This document shows, piece after piece, positions 55,501 to 63,807 of a stretch of 64,000 nt of DNA. Where the stretch lies: NCBI GenBank assembly GCA_020832305.1, contig JAFIEV010000070.1, positions 37,898 to 101,897 of the forward strand, in the 5' to 3' direction. The notes beneath the pieces are model-generated. The model did not search any database and was not told the DNA's origin. It saw nothing but the letters and a program-made list of their open reading frames with translations. The number at the start of each line of letters is the position of its first letter. Position 1 is the stretch's first letter. The translations under genes and the position numbers were made by a program. Source of the DNA: Cyclobacteriaceae bacterium. GTDB lineage: Bacteria; Bacteroidota; Bacteroidia; Cytophagales; Cyclobacteriaceae.

Positions 55501-56157
55501 TGGGTTCAAGCCATGATTGGTGCCGGAAATACTTTTCTCCCGGTGAGAAATGTGGCTAAAAACCAGCTTTGGTATGGAGATTATATTTATGCCGATACCA
55601 ATGGCGATGGCCTTTTTGGCAATATGTTTGACCGTACCCTTACCGGCACCAGTAACTTGCCCAGATATAATTTTGGATTTATTACCAATGCCGCATGGAA
55701 GAACTTTGATGTTTCCATGGTTTGGTCGGGTGCTGCTGGTTTTGAACTGTACTGGAACCAGGATAGCTATAATAACTCTAGTGTGCGGAATGGGTTTGCT
55801 TTTCCTCAGCATATCGTCAATGATGTGTATTTTTATGATGAAAATGATTTGAACAACCCATACACTAATGTCAATGCGAAATTCCCCCGCCTCAAAAGCA
55901 CCGATGGTCAGAACAATCAGCCCAGCAGGGCATGGTTATATGATGGCTCATTTGTAAAACTGAGAAATCTTCAGATCGGATATACCATACCATCTGCCAT
56001 CAGTGAGAGAGCGCTGATCAGGAGAGCACGTGTATTTCTGAACGGTGAAAATTTGCTGCTCATTACCAAATATCCTGGCATAGACCCTGAAATAGGCGCT
56101 AACATAGGATATCCCACTATGAGGCAAATGGCCGTAGGTATAAATGTTACTTTCTAA
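52552..56157 (+). CDS. SusC/RagA-type TonB-linked outer-membrane transporter with N-terminal signalling domain
   Basis: A 1201-aa protein. A signal segment (about 1-40) is followed by an STN signalling domain (about 45-125, e.g. LVRTFKILEAKTPFKFAFE), a carboxypeptidase-regulatory-like domain (GRVTSSDDPEGLPGVNVMIKG), the plug beginning EIVVVGYGEQKKINMTGSV and a 22-strand barrel that ends in FLNGENLLLITKYPGIDPE and NVTF. It imports the locus substrate through the outer membrane and reports it to FecR. The STN domain is what makes ECF control likely. Confidence 0.97.
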   Translation: MKNKYLLIVKMLSIYSFIGILFQAMLLNVLLANGNNAQELKSVKEVYINVDIHDANLVRTFKILEAKTPFKFAFEKDDLDKNLRVSLNAKNESLESVLLEISRVSGLQFRQVNYGIDVKRKKEIDLREEKIEIVLQSTTISGRVTSSDDPEGLPGVNVMIKGTSRGIVTDIDGRYSIEVAGTETILVFSSVGYATEEVTIGNRTVIDVVLLQDITALQEIVVVGYGEQKKINMTGSVATISADNIESRAVTNVSSSLAGLAAGVQVIQSSGRPGSDGAAIRIRGTGTLNNNAPLVIIDGIMGNMDDVNPNDIESISILKDAASASIYGSLAANGVILITTKKGTRGQMNVTYTGLYSTTSPMNLIPFVTDYAEHMRLMNQGHTNVGQQAIFAQSTIDAWEAATANPNGTNDIGVPNWLAYPNTDWANEIFENLFSQNHNVGVNGGNKDVRYNLSFGYLDNPGTIRNTGIQRYQVRANIDAKLNDWITIGTQTFFSTLFNDRGNPNTAFQFLNQTTPGLVPKYNGLYGWPHAQEESGTANNIRRFLDETGGSDQTTRLNSTFYGIFNLAKGLTFESRFNYQTRFQEVKNHSNPITRWDFARDILMVEPIPPSLLSTSYSFNKDYMFVADQVLRYQTNIGGVHDFGALAGYNQTYFNFYNVGASMRGLIDYNITTFNSANEVINASGDEYDWALRSWFGRVNYGYKQKYLFEANLRYDGSSRFAEESRYGVFPSFSAGWNISQEGFASGLSSVVEALKLRASWGRLGNNVTGPNQVGVNNYRHLATYGSVGYSFNGSPVIGLAQGRFANPFLQWESTTVGNIGIEGVVLNGALDFEIDLYQRYTDGILTTPPIFLTAGIAGAPVANTAAVVNRGVELALNWRKQIGEVSLNLTGNFAYNFNQVDKYKGRLEEGWVIDESGNRVYRSNLGDVSDGGNQRILEGHIINEYFLLDLHYGTGPNFNSDGSVNPLGGPSDGMIRTPADLEWVQAMIGAGNTFLPVRNVAKNQLWYGDYIYADTNGDGLFGNMFDRTLTGTSNLPRYNFGFITNAAWKNFDVSMVWSGAAGFELYWNQDSYNNSSVRNGFAFPQHIVNDVYFYDENDLNNPYTNVNAKFPRLKSTDGQNNQPSRAWLYDGSFVKLRNLQIGYTIPSAISERALIRRARVFLNGENLLLITKYPGIDPEIGANIGYPTMRQMAVGINVTF

Positions 56158-56176
56158 TGGTTTAACAAAAGAAGTC

Positions 56177-57994
56177 ATGACAATGAAAAATATAATAAAT
56201 TATTCAAAATATATCCTGTCATCCGGAAGTCTGAGAACGAGGATCGTCTTTTCTGCCACTTTGTGTATGGCCATCCTGATGAGCGCTTGTGATACTGATT
56301 TTCTTGACAGGTCTCCGTATAGTGAGGTAAGTTCGGCTACCATGTGGACGACCGACAACCTGACCGACCTGGGGATATCTGGGGTATACCAGGCACTCAG
56401 ATTGGGTATAACTACGGGTGGGCCTTCTGGCAGGGAACTCTATCAAATTGATGGCATGGGATTTTCATCCATGAATAGAGGCGCCAATGTCCTGCAAAAT
56501 GGTTCAGCAACACCCAATTTCGGAAATTTTACAAATGCCTGGCGCGAATTGTATGAAGGTATTCACAGGGCCAATGATGCCATAGTCAACATGCCTGTTC
56601 TTTCGCCTTCACCTGAAGCTAAAAAAGCACGTTACGTAGCTGAAGCCAAATTTTTAAGGGCGTATTTTTACTTCAGACTGTTACAGGTATATAAAGGTGT
56701 GCCCATTTATCTGGAGCCTTTACCCGTAGAACAAATGGACAGGCCCAGAAATACGGAAGCAGAAGTTTGGGGTGTCATTATCAATGACCTTACTGACGCC
56801 ATCAATGAAACCAACTTGCCATCAAGATACCAGGCTGGTAGTCCCGATTTCGGACGCGTTTCCAAATCAGCTGCCTACGCCCTGAGAGGTAAAGCCTATC
56901 TGTATATGGGGCAGTGGGATAATGCGATTGCTGATTTTACCAAAGTGAAAGAAGCAGGGCATACACTCTTCCCGAACTATCGCACATTATTTATTGAGGC
57001 CAATGAGCAAAATCCGGAAATGATCTTTTCCATTCAGCATACAGGGGTTCCTGGTTTTGGTTCTACTACCCAGTTCTTCCTGGGTACCCGCTCTTCTTTT
57101 GGATCCTGCTGGAACAATATACTCGTAAGAGATGATGCGGTAGATAATTATGACAACCTGGATGGAAGTCCGTTTAACTGGAACGATTACCTGCCTGGTT
57201 ACAATGAAATGCAACCTGCCCAACGAGAAGTATTTTTCTTCAGAAACAATCTGACTACGGCCGAATTTAACAGCGCAGCAGCCAGAGGGGCTAATATGTC
57301 TTTGTATTTGCCTGATGGAAATGAGGAAAGGTTATTGCAAGCTTATAACAATCGCGACCCACGGTTGGCCGCCAGTGTGATTACACCTTATTCTTCTTAT
57401 CTTGGAAGACCCATCGGCGGTATTGATGAAACCTTTACCTCCCGCTGGCCCTTCAGGAATGAAAACCCTCCTGTTCGCGACCTTGCTACCGATACCAGGG
57501 CTTTCTTCTTCTATCTGCATAGAAAATTTGTGTACGAAGGCTCAACGCAATTAATTAACCGCATCACAGGTCCTATAGATTTCCCGTTGATCCGCTATGC
57601 AGATGTGCTTCTTATGTGGGCTGAAGCCATCAATGAAAAAGGTTTTAGTCAGGAAGCTGTTGACCTCGTTAATGAGGTAAGGGCCCGTGCTGGCGTAGGA
57701 CTGCTCAACTCATCTCCAGAAACTACAATAAGTACCCAGGCGGAGCTTAGAGAGAGAATCAGAAACGAAAGAAGAGTTGAACTAATGGGCGAAGGGGTGA
57801 ATTATTTCGATGAGGTCAGGTGGAGAACACTGGAAGAAAAGGTTTACTATCCTGGCAGCGGTTACAGAAATATATGGGGAACCATGATCAACCCTTATGT
57901 ATGGACTGGTGATTATCTGTATACCTGGGCTATTCCTCAGGTTGAAATAGAGAGGAATCCTAAATTGACACAAAACCCCGGTTGGCTCAATTAA
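56177..57994 (+). CDS. SusD/RagB-family surface glycan-binding lipoprotein
   Basis: About 605 aa, starting at the ATG of 56177 (or 56183) rather than at 56144 inside susC. The signal ends in the lipobox of MAILMSACDTDFLDR. TPR-like helices carry the SusD marks (YVAEAKFLRAYFYFRLLQVY, ADVLLMWAEAINEKG, RNERRVELMGEGVNYFDEVR). It is a lid on SusC at the cell surface. It ends the susC-susD pair and is followed by a terminator. Confidence 0.96.
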   Translation: MTMKNIINYSKYILSSGSLRTRIVFSATLCMAILMSACDTDFLDRSPYSEVSSATMWTTDNLTDLGISGVYQALRLGITTGGPSGRELYQIDGMGFSSMNRGANVLQNGSATPNFGNFTNAWRELYEGIHRANDAIVNMPVLSPSPEAKKARYVAEAKFLRAYFYFRLLQVYKGVPIYLEPLPVEQMDRPRNTEAEVWGVIINDLTDAINETNLPSRYQAGSPDFGRVSKSAAYALRGKAYLYMGQWDNAIADFTKVKEAGHTLFPNYRTLFIEANEQNPEMIFSIQHTGVPGFGSTTQFFLGTRSSFGSCWNNILVRDDAVDNYDNLDGSPFNWNDYLPGYNEMQPAQREVFFFRNNLTTAEFNSAAARGANMSLYLPDGNEERLLQAYNNRDPRLAASVITPYSSYLGRPIGGIDETFTSRWPFRNENPPVRDLATDTRAFFFYLHRKFVYEGSTQLINRITGPIDFPLIRYADVLLMWAEAINEKGFSQEAVDLVNEVRARAGVGLLNSSPETTISTQAELRERIRNERRVELMGEGVNYFDEVRWRTLEEKVYYPGSGYRNIWGTMINPYVWTGDYLYTWAIPQVEIERNPKLTQNPGWLN

Positions 57995-58011
57995 ATATTT
58001 GCAGGAAATAG

Positions 58012-58045
58012 AAAAAACCGGAGAAATTTACCTCCGGTTTTTTTT
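58012..58045 (+). terminator. Rho-independent terminator after susD
   Basis: A 12-bp stem (58012-58023 with 58032-58043; core CCGGAG/CTCCGG) has an 8-nt loop and a run of eight T. It lies 17 bp beyond susD and separates it from the GH88 gene, which is 118 bp downstream. The enzyme genes may need read-through or their own promoter. Confidence 0.88.
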
Positions 58046-58112
58046 CATGCCTTCATGAAATTCCCCTTTTTGGTTAAAAAATATTGGTTTGTACAATAAA
58101 AAATAAAGATAA

Positions 58113-59369
58113 ATGAAATTGTTTGTAGGTTTTATTCCATTTGTATGCTTTTCCTCCATATTTATTTCGATCATTTCCTGCCAGAATGTGAGCCAAGAAT
58201 CTGCTTATGAAACTGCAACCAGGGCTTTGGCGATAAGTCAGGCACATATCGCGGGAATGTTAGAAAAAGCGAAGGATCCAACGCGCATACCTCGCACCAC
58301 AGCCCCTGATGGAAGTCTTAAAACAACACATATGTACGATTGGACCAGCGGTTTTTTTGCGGGCAACCTTTGGTATATGTATGAATATTCGAAAGATGAA
58401 TCTTTAAAAAGTGAAGCCATCCGATGGACTGAAGCGCTGGAACCTTTAAAAACTTTTACCGGTCATCATGACCTGGGCTTTATGATGTATTGCAGTTATG
58501 GCAATGCATATCGGCTTACTGGAAATGAAAGTTACAAAGATATCCTGGTGGAATCTGCCAGATCTTTGTGTACCCGATATAATCCGGTCGCAAAAAGTAT
58601 AAAGTCATGGGACTATCGAAAAAATTGGGATGGTGTCACCGAATGGTTTTTTCCGGTTATCATCGATAATATGATGAATCTTGAACTGTTGTTTTTTGCA
58701 TCAAAAGTTACAGGTGATCCTTATTTTAAAGATATAGCCTTACAACACGCAGAAACCACTTTAAAAAATCACCTCAGGAGTGATTACAGTACCTACCACG
58801 TAGTAGATTATGACACCTTAAGTGGTGAGGTAAAAGACCAGGCTACCTGCCAGGGTTTTACCGATGCATCCACATGGGCAAGAGGACAGGCCTGGGGTAT
58901 TTATGGCTTCGTTATGATGTACAGAGAAACCAAAGAGCCAAAATATCTTGAAGCAGCCGTTAAAATGGCTGATTTTTTTCTGGATCATCCGAATATGCCG
59001 GCGGACCTGGTTCCTTATTGGGATTTTAATGCGCCTGATCCTGATTTCCACCCTTTGTGGATTCATGAGAAGTATCAGGCCCTTGATTATATTCCACGTG
59101 ATGCCTCTGCTGCCGCTATCGTATGCTCAGCTTTATTTGAGTTGAGTACTTTCCACATTGAAAAGGGCAGGGATTATTTTGAGAAAGCCGAAAAAATGCT
59201 TGTTACTCTATCCTCAGCTCCTTATTTGGCCGAACCAGGTACCAATAATAATTTTATATTGAAACACAGTGTTGGCAGCATACCCCATGGGGTTGAAATT
59301 GATGTGCCTTTGGTCTATGCTGATTATTATTTTCTCGAGGCCCTGCTGCGTTATTCCAGTCTGCGATAA
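58113..59369 (+). CDS. GH88 unsaturated glucuronyl/galacturonyl hydrolase, lipoprotein
   Basis: A 418-aa (alpha/alpha)6-barrel enzyme. The lipobox is IISC. Catalytic aspartates match those of GH88 unsaturated glucuronyl hydrolases: Asp120 in HHDLGFMMY and Asp185 in IIDNMMNLELLF. WARGQAWGIYGFVM (aromatic subsite residues) is also typical. GH88 enzymes split the unsaturated uronic acid left by polysaccharide lyases; no lyase is in this locus, so the substrate may come from elsewhere. The GH5 gene starts 9 bp downstream. Confidence 0.93.
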   Translation: MKLFVGFIPFVCFSSIFISIISCQNVSQESAYETATRALAISQAHIAGMLEKAKDPTRIPRTTAPDGSLKTTHMYDWTSGFFAGNLWYMYEYSKDESLKSEAIRWTEALEPLKTFTGHHDLGFMMYCSYGNAYRLTGNESYKDILVESARSLCTRYNPVAKSIKSWDYRKNWDGVTEWFFPVIIDNMMNLELLFFASKVTGDPYFKDIALQHAETTLKNHLRSDYSTYHVVDYDTLSGEVKDQATCQGFTDASTWARGQAWGIYGFVMMYRETKEPKYLEAAVKMADFFLDHPNMPADLVPYWDFNAPDPDFHPLWIHEKYQALDYIPRDASAAAIVCSALFELSTFHIEKGRDYFEKAEKMLVTLSSAPYLAEPGTNNNFILKHSVGSIPHGVEIDVPLVYADYYFLEALLRYSSLR

Positions 59370-59378
59370 TTACCATAA

Positions 59379-60998
59379 ATGATGCTCAATTCAATTTTTG
59401 CAAAGCAGTACATAAAATTAATGGTGCCTGGATTTGTTTTATCAATGTTTTTGCTGTCCTGCGGCAGTAATACGGAAACAAATACTCTTTCTATTCAAGG
59501 TAAGATACGCACTAAAGGCACTGTTTTCGTAGATGAGAAGGGCAATCAAATTATTTTTAATGGAATTAATCTGGTTAATAAAAAATCATCAGAAAACTAT
59601 CTTCCCAGACTGAGTCCGGAGATGATTCAATTCCTGAAAAACCGGGGTATAAACCTGATTCGGTTAGGGATATTCTGGAATGCCATAGAACCACAACCTT
59701 TTACATATAATGATGAATACATTCAAAAAGTAAGAGAATTGGTTATTGAATTGGGCAAAGAGGGCATCTATGTATTTTTAGATATGCACCAGGATTTATA
59801 TGGCGCACCGTTTGGAGAAGGCGCCCCCGAATGGGCATCGATGGGGCGTGATGAACAACACACGACCGGTGAGATTTGGAGTGATGCCTATATTATGAGC
59901 AAGGCAGTCCAGAAATCTTTTGATGCATTTTGGGATAATGAGAAGGGTGAAAGTGGGATAGGCTTACAAGATCATTATGCCCTTGCCTGGGCAAAGGTGG
60001 CAAGCGCCTTTCAGGATGTAGAAACCTTGGTAGGCTATGATATCATGAATGAACCTTTCATTGGCTCCGGAGCACTGAATATCTATGCCGGCCTTCTTGA
60101 TTCATTTGCCTCTTTATACAATAGTGCCCACAATGACGCGATTTCTATGGAAGATGCCATGCAAATCTGGTCAAGTATTGAAGGCCGCTTTAAGGCCTTG
60201 GAATTGCTCAATGAAGCCGTCATTTACCAAAAATTGTTGGAACCTGTTGAGGCCTGGCATCAGAACTTTGAAAAAAATGTTCTGCAGGGATTTTATCAGA
60301 AAGTTGCAGATTCTATTGCAGTGAAAACACCAGATAAATTGTTCTTTCTTGGGCATGGATATTTTTGCAATACGGGAATTCCCACGGCGATTGAGGCATT
60401 GAAGGGTCATGCATCGGTGTACACACCCCATGCTTACGATTTGGTGACAGATACCAGGCATGCTGAAAGTGCAGGCTTTGAAAGACTGGATTTTATTTAT
60501 CAGCAAATCAAAAACCAGGGTGAAAGGATGAATATTCCGGTATTGGTAGGAGAGTGGGGTGCTTTCTATGGAGGACAAAATGAAGCGCTGGTGAAGGTGG
60601 CTACCCATAGCATCCGCCTTATGGATAAATACGGATTCTCACAGACCTATTGGGATTATTTTGAAGGACTCGATGAACAACCTTACTTCAGAAAAGCATT
60701 ATGGCGCCCTGTTCCCGTAGTTTTCCCCGGACGATTGGAAACTTACGGTTTGACAAATGATCATGAATATTATCTTTCTGGTTATGTAGAAAGTGATAAT
60801 AAACCCTTGATTAGTATTTACATCCCTGGAAAATATACAGTCGGTAAGGTCACCAGTAAAGACGGGCAATTGCAGGATTTTGATTTTCTGAGGGATAAGG
60901 TGAAAAATGAAAGTCACTTGATTATTTCGGCATCAAATAATTCGGGGAAACAGGAGTGGTTGGTGGAATTAAAGGTCGGACTTAGCAACAACGAATAG
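59379..60998 (+). CDS. GH5 glycoside hydrolase, endoglycoceramidase-like, lipoprotein
   Basis: A 539-aa GH5 TIM-barrel enzyme with lipobox MFLLSC. The acid/base is Glu225 in YDIMNEPFIG, and the nucleophile is Glu392 in LVGEWGAFYGG. INLIRLGIFWNAIEPQPFTY and VFLDMHQDLYGAPFGEGAPEWA resemble the endoglycoceramidase (GH5 subfamily) signature RLG-W-EP ... DMHQD ... GAPxWA. A beta-sandwich tail follows from about 445. It may cut glycolipids or a beta-linked glycan. The pairing with GH88 is unusual. Confidence 0.88.
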   Translation: MMLNSIFAKQYIKLMVPGFVLSMFLLSCGSNTETNTLSIQGKIRTKGTVFVDEKGNQIIFNGINLVNKKSSENYLPRLSPEMIQFLKNRGINLIRLGIFWNAIEPQPFTYNDEYIQKVRELVIELGKEGIYVFLDMHQDLYGAPFGEGAPEWASMGRDEQHTTGEIWSDAYIMSKAVQKSFDAFWDNEKGESGIGLQDHYALAWAKVASAFQDVETLVGYDIMNEPFIGSGALNIYAGLLDSFASLYNSAHNDAISMEDAMQIWSSIEGRFKALELLNEAVIYQKLLEPVEAWHQNFEKNVLQGFYQKVADSIAVKTPDKLFFLGHGYFCNTGIPTAIEALKGHASVYTPHAYDLVTDTRHAESAGFERLDFIYQQIKNQGERMNIPVLVGEWGAFYGGQNEALVKVATHSIRLMDKYGFSQTYWDYFEGLDEQPYFRKALWRPVPVVFPGRLETYGLTNDHEYYLSGYVESDNKPLISIYIPGKYTVGKVTSKDGQLQDFDFLRDKVKNESHLIISASNNSGKQEWLVELKVGLSNNE

Positions 60999-61436
60999 TC
61001 ACCGCACTTCGAGCTTCTTTCACTCTATTACCCATCTCGCATTATCCATCCCACATTAACCATTACTTGTTCTAAAGGATGGGAATGGTTGTCGGAGAAA
61101 GCTACAACAACCGGGAGGGTAAAAAACAACTGAATTAGTGGTATTGGTTCCATAGTTAAGTATACAGTGACTCGTGGGGATATGATGCCACTCTCGCAAG
61201 GGTGGCTATGTGCATTCCTCCCTCTTGTTGGTGTTTTTCCACCAACATGTCCTGATACCCTTAAGGCTACTCAAACAAGGGTTATTTAAAACTAAGGATT
61301 CAACCCAACAATGCTCCAACGGACACTGAGCTCTGTGCTTCGAGCTAACTCAGCAGTATGAATTACTCATCATCTGTTACCCTAACGGAAATCACCAATG
61401 GTATTATGTATCCCACACATTCGCACCAATATCACA
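60999..61436. other. Non-coding region with four hairpins (61087-61282)
   Basis: No credible gene is present. Four stems follow each other: 61087-61092/61107-61112 (GGTTGT/ACAACC), 61187-61193/61200-61206 (GCCACTC/GGGTGGC), 61226-61233/61240-61247 (TGTTGGTG/CACCAACA) and 61257-61262/61277-61282 (ACCCTT/AAGGGT). Its base composition is richer in GC than other gaps here. It may be a structured RNA or the remains of a mobile element. The first 80 bp contain simple C- and T-rich sequence (TCTATTACCCATCTCGC-like). Confidence 0.45.
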
Positions 61437-63188
61437 TCAATTATAACCGACAACCACCATTTCATGCAACACATGAGATATGGCAATTTTTTCTCCTGTT
61501 TCCTTCAATTTAATGCTGAAATATCCACGCTCATCCGTAAACGTTCCCTCATGTGTGCCTTGTTTTACCACATTTGCCCTTGCTATGGGTTCACCTTGTT
61601 CATTGGTGACGTTTCCTGTAAGATATGTTTCACCATCTATGTTTTGAACCTGTGAAGTGACATTCATTTTGCTGTTCCTGGTTGTTGGTCTCTCCTGATC
61701 ACTCACCTTTGAGCCCAGGGCAAAAGTTATAGGCAAAATCATCCTGACATTTACCGCCTGCCCGCGTTGATAACCAGGGATCCAATTTGGCGAGGCAGAG
61801 ATCACACGCACCGCTTCTTCATCACAGCCACCTCCAATGCCCCTGACAACTTCTACATCCTGGATGCCCCCTTCCTTATTGACCACAAACTGAACAAAAA
61901 CTTTACCTTCAATGCCATTTTTGCGGGCTTCGGCAGGATACTGAATATTATGACCCACATGATCATACAAGGATTTCATGCCGCCTACAGGTTCGGGTTG
62001 CTGTTCAACAATGGTAAATGTTTCGTCAGAAATATGATCAGACATCGTTAACAGTTGATCTGATTTATTCATCACAAGACCCGACTGCCCTGTTTCCGGG
62101 TTTTCATATTTTCGAAAAATAAGTTGCGAAGACCTGTTATGCGAAATCGCTTTCTCTAAGTCTACTCCTGTACCTTCTATGTAAATGAATTCTTTGTCAG
62201 GATGCTCTTTCTTTAAATCAGCGATCATTATCAGAACCTCAGGCGGGTATTCCATAACATTTGCCGAAGATTCACTGGCTGCTTTCAGGTCATCCATAAT
62301 CTGGTCCTGACAGGCAAGCACAAACAAAGCCATGGCGATGCCTGGAATGAGAAATGCAAATTTCCACTTCCTGATTTTTTGCATGGGTTTCTTTAACATT
62401 TTTAATCTTTTCAGGGTAAGGGAATTGTAAAATGTATGGGTGTATTGAAGCGAAAGCCCGCTAATAACTTCTTTGGCAATAAGCCGGCTGTATAGCATTA
62501 CGGGTGTTGTACTAATCACTTTTCTGTCGGCCTGGTATTCATGAATTGCTCTTAATTCGTTTTTAAAATAATAACAAAGCGGATTTACCCAATACAAGGC
62601 CAGCACGAATTCAGCCAATAAAATATCTATGGAATGAAGATGATTGGCATGGGCTTTTTCATGCATGACAATTTGCTCGCGGTCTTGGGGATTTTCATAA
62701 TCTGCCGGGTTAATATATATAAAATCAAAAAATGAAAAAGTAGGCATGGAGCCGGAGATTTCGGCAATTCTGTATTTACCATTGCTTACAAAAGCGCCCC
62801 GTTCCTGGTAGATAAATTTCCCAAGCCTGAAAAGACGAAAAGCCATGAATAGAAGCATAATACCAGAAACGCATATGTAAACTATATATGCAGGCGAAAC
62901 CGCACCTGAACTCACTATTTCTTGTTCTTCTTTTATAACACCTTCAGCATTAACGACTATTTCGGGTAGCAAATACACCGGTAAGGTATTGGCAAGCTTG
63001 ATGGATGCATCGGAACTGAGCAAGGCAGGTAACGGCAGTAGTGGAAATACAATAGCCCCGATCAATACAAAAAGCAAATAACCACGACGGAACGCAAATT
63101 GTGTTTCGCGCCTGAATAGCAAATAAGCCATGCCTGCTATCAGCAGCCATACCTGGGCTTTTATACAAAATAACAGTAAGTCATTCAT
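61437..63188 (-). CDS. BlaR1/M56-family sensor with TonB and SusC-like C-terminal domains
   Basis: The ATG at 63188 is used, overlapping the blaI stop (ATGAATGA), rather than 63212. An inner-membrane M56 peptidase domain (about 1-290, four membrane segments, zinc motif VMHEKAHANH) is followed by a further hydrophobic helix, a periplasmic linker, a TonB C-terminal domain (about 400-470: AEARKNGIEGKVFVQFVVNK ... SPNWIPGYQRG) and a carboxypeptidase-regulatory-like end (GNVTNEQGEPIARANVVKQG ... EMVVVGYN). It should sense envelope stress and relieve BlaI repression. Confidence 0.92.
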   Translation of the reverse strand: MNDLLLFCIKAQVWLLIAGMAYLLFRRETQFAFRRGYLLFVLIGAIVFPLLPLPALLSSDASIKLANTLPVYLLPEIVVNAEGVIKEEQEIVSSGAVSPAYIVYICVSGIMLLFMAFRLFRLGKFIYQERGAFVSNGKYRIAEISGSMPTFSFFDFIYINPADYENPQDREQIVMHEKAHANHLHSIDILLAEFVLALYWVNPLCYYFKNELRAIHEYQADRKVISTTPVMLYSRLIAKEVISGLSLQYTHTFYNSLTLKRLKMLKKPMQKIRKWKFAFLIPGIAMALFVLACQDQIMDDLKAASESSANVMEYPPEVLIMIADLKKEHPDKEFIYIEGTGVDLEKAISHNRSSQLIFRKYENPETGQSGLVMNKSDQLLTMSDHISDETFTIVEQQPEPVGGMKSLYDHVGHNIQYPAEARKNGIEGKVFVQFVVNKEGGIQDVEVVRGIGGGCDEEAVRVISASPNWIPGYQRGQAVNVRMILPITFALGSKVSDQERPTTRNSKMNVTSQVQNIDGETYLTGNVTNEQGEPIARANVVKQGTHEGTFTDERGYFSIKLKETGEKIAISHVLHEMVVVGYN

Positions 63189-63558
63189 CCTTTTTTTCGT
63201 TGGGGTTATCACTGAGTTCTTTAATTATTTCTTCCATCTCTTCCATATTTACGCTGTTTTCTTTAGCAAAAAATGAAACCAGATTTTTAAAAGAGCCATT
63301 AAAATGTCCGGTAATAAGGTTATTGAGATAAAACTTCCGGTATTTATCGCGGGGGATCAATGGGAAATATTCATGGGTTTTTCCGTAGGCCTTATGCCCG
63401 ATAAAGCCCTTTTTTTCAAGTATTCGCACAACGGTGGAGACCGTATTATAGGCAGGCTTTGGCTCGGGCATTTGATCTAAAATGTCTTTGACAAGTCCTT
63501 TTTTCAGGCCCCACAAAATTTGCATTACTTCTTCTTCGGCCTTGGTAAGTTCTCGCAT
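63181..63558 (-). CDS. BlaI/MecI-family transcriptional repressor
   Basis: A winged-helix repressor of 125 aa. The ATG at 63558 (MRELTKAEEEVMQILWGLKK) is chosen because the 19 extra residues of the longer frame are not family-like. The recognition helix region is AYNTVSTVVRILEKKGFIGH, and the C-terminal dimer helices follow. It is coupled to blaR1 by an 8-bp overlap. A palindrome 24 bp upstream is the likely operator. Confidence 0.93.
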   Translation of the reverse strand: MRELTKAEEEVMQILWGLKKGLVKDILDQMPEPKPAYNTVSTVVRILEKKGFIGHKAYGKTHEYFPLIPRDKYRKFYLNNLITGHFNGSFKNLVSFFAKENSVNMEEMEEIIKELSDNPNEKKDE

Positions 63559-63581
63559 ATCAACTAATCCTTTAATTAAAG

Positions 63582-63597
63582 AACTAAATGTATAGTT
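63582..63597. promoter_or_regulatory. Likely BlaI operator
   Basis: AACTAAATGTATAGTT is a near-palindrome (AACTA ... TAGTT) that resembles BlaI/MecI sites (ACTACA ... TGTAGT). It lies 24 bp above the blaI start codon, where a repressor would block its own promoter. Confidence 0.55.
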
Positions 63598-63636
63598 TAT
63601 TATTGTGAATGTCAAGTGAAACTGAAAATTTTTTTT

Positions 63637-63807
63637 TCAATTAACCTGTGATTGCAAAACCCAAGTCCAGTTTCTCTTTGCACAGGGGATACAAGTAGCT
63701 GGCTGCCTTTTGCCGTCATTGGAAGCGGTAACTCCAGCCAGTGATGTTTTACGCTCGTTGTCCCGCCAGAAGTTGGTAGCGTTAAGCTTATACCGAATTA
63801 AAATTTT
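63637..63807 (-). pseudogene. Open frame without a start codon, probable remnant or repeat
   Basis: On the minus strand 56 codons are open between an in-frame TAG at 63808-63810 and the TGA at 63637-63639. It has no ATG. The reading (ATNFWRDNERKTSLAGVTAS, then PATCIPCAKRNWTW) is protein-like, and unlike the AT-rich flank. I do not recognise the family. It may be the end of a decayed gene or part of an intergenic repeat. The remainder of 63616-64000 shows no gene; the last 60 bp contain TGTAGGCTCGGCATCTTTGT, which looks like a dispersed repeat of this phylum. Confidence 0.3.
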
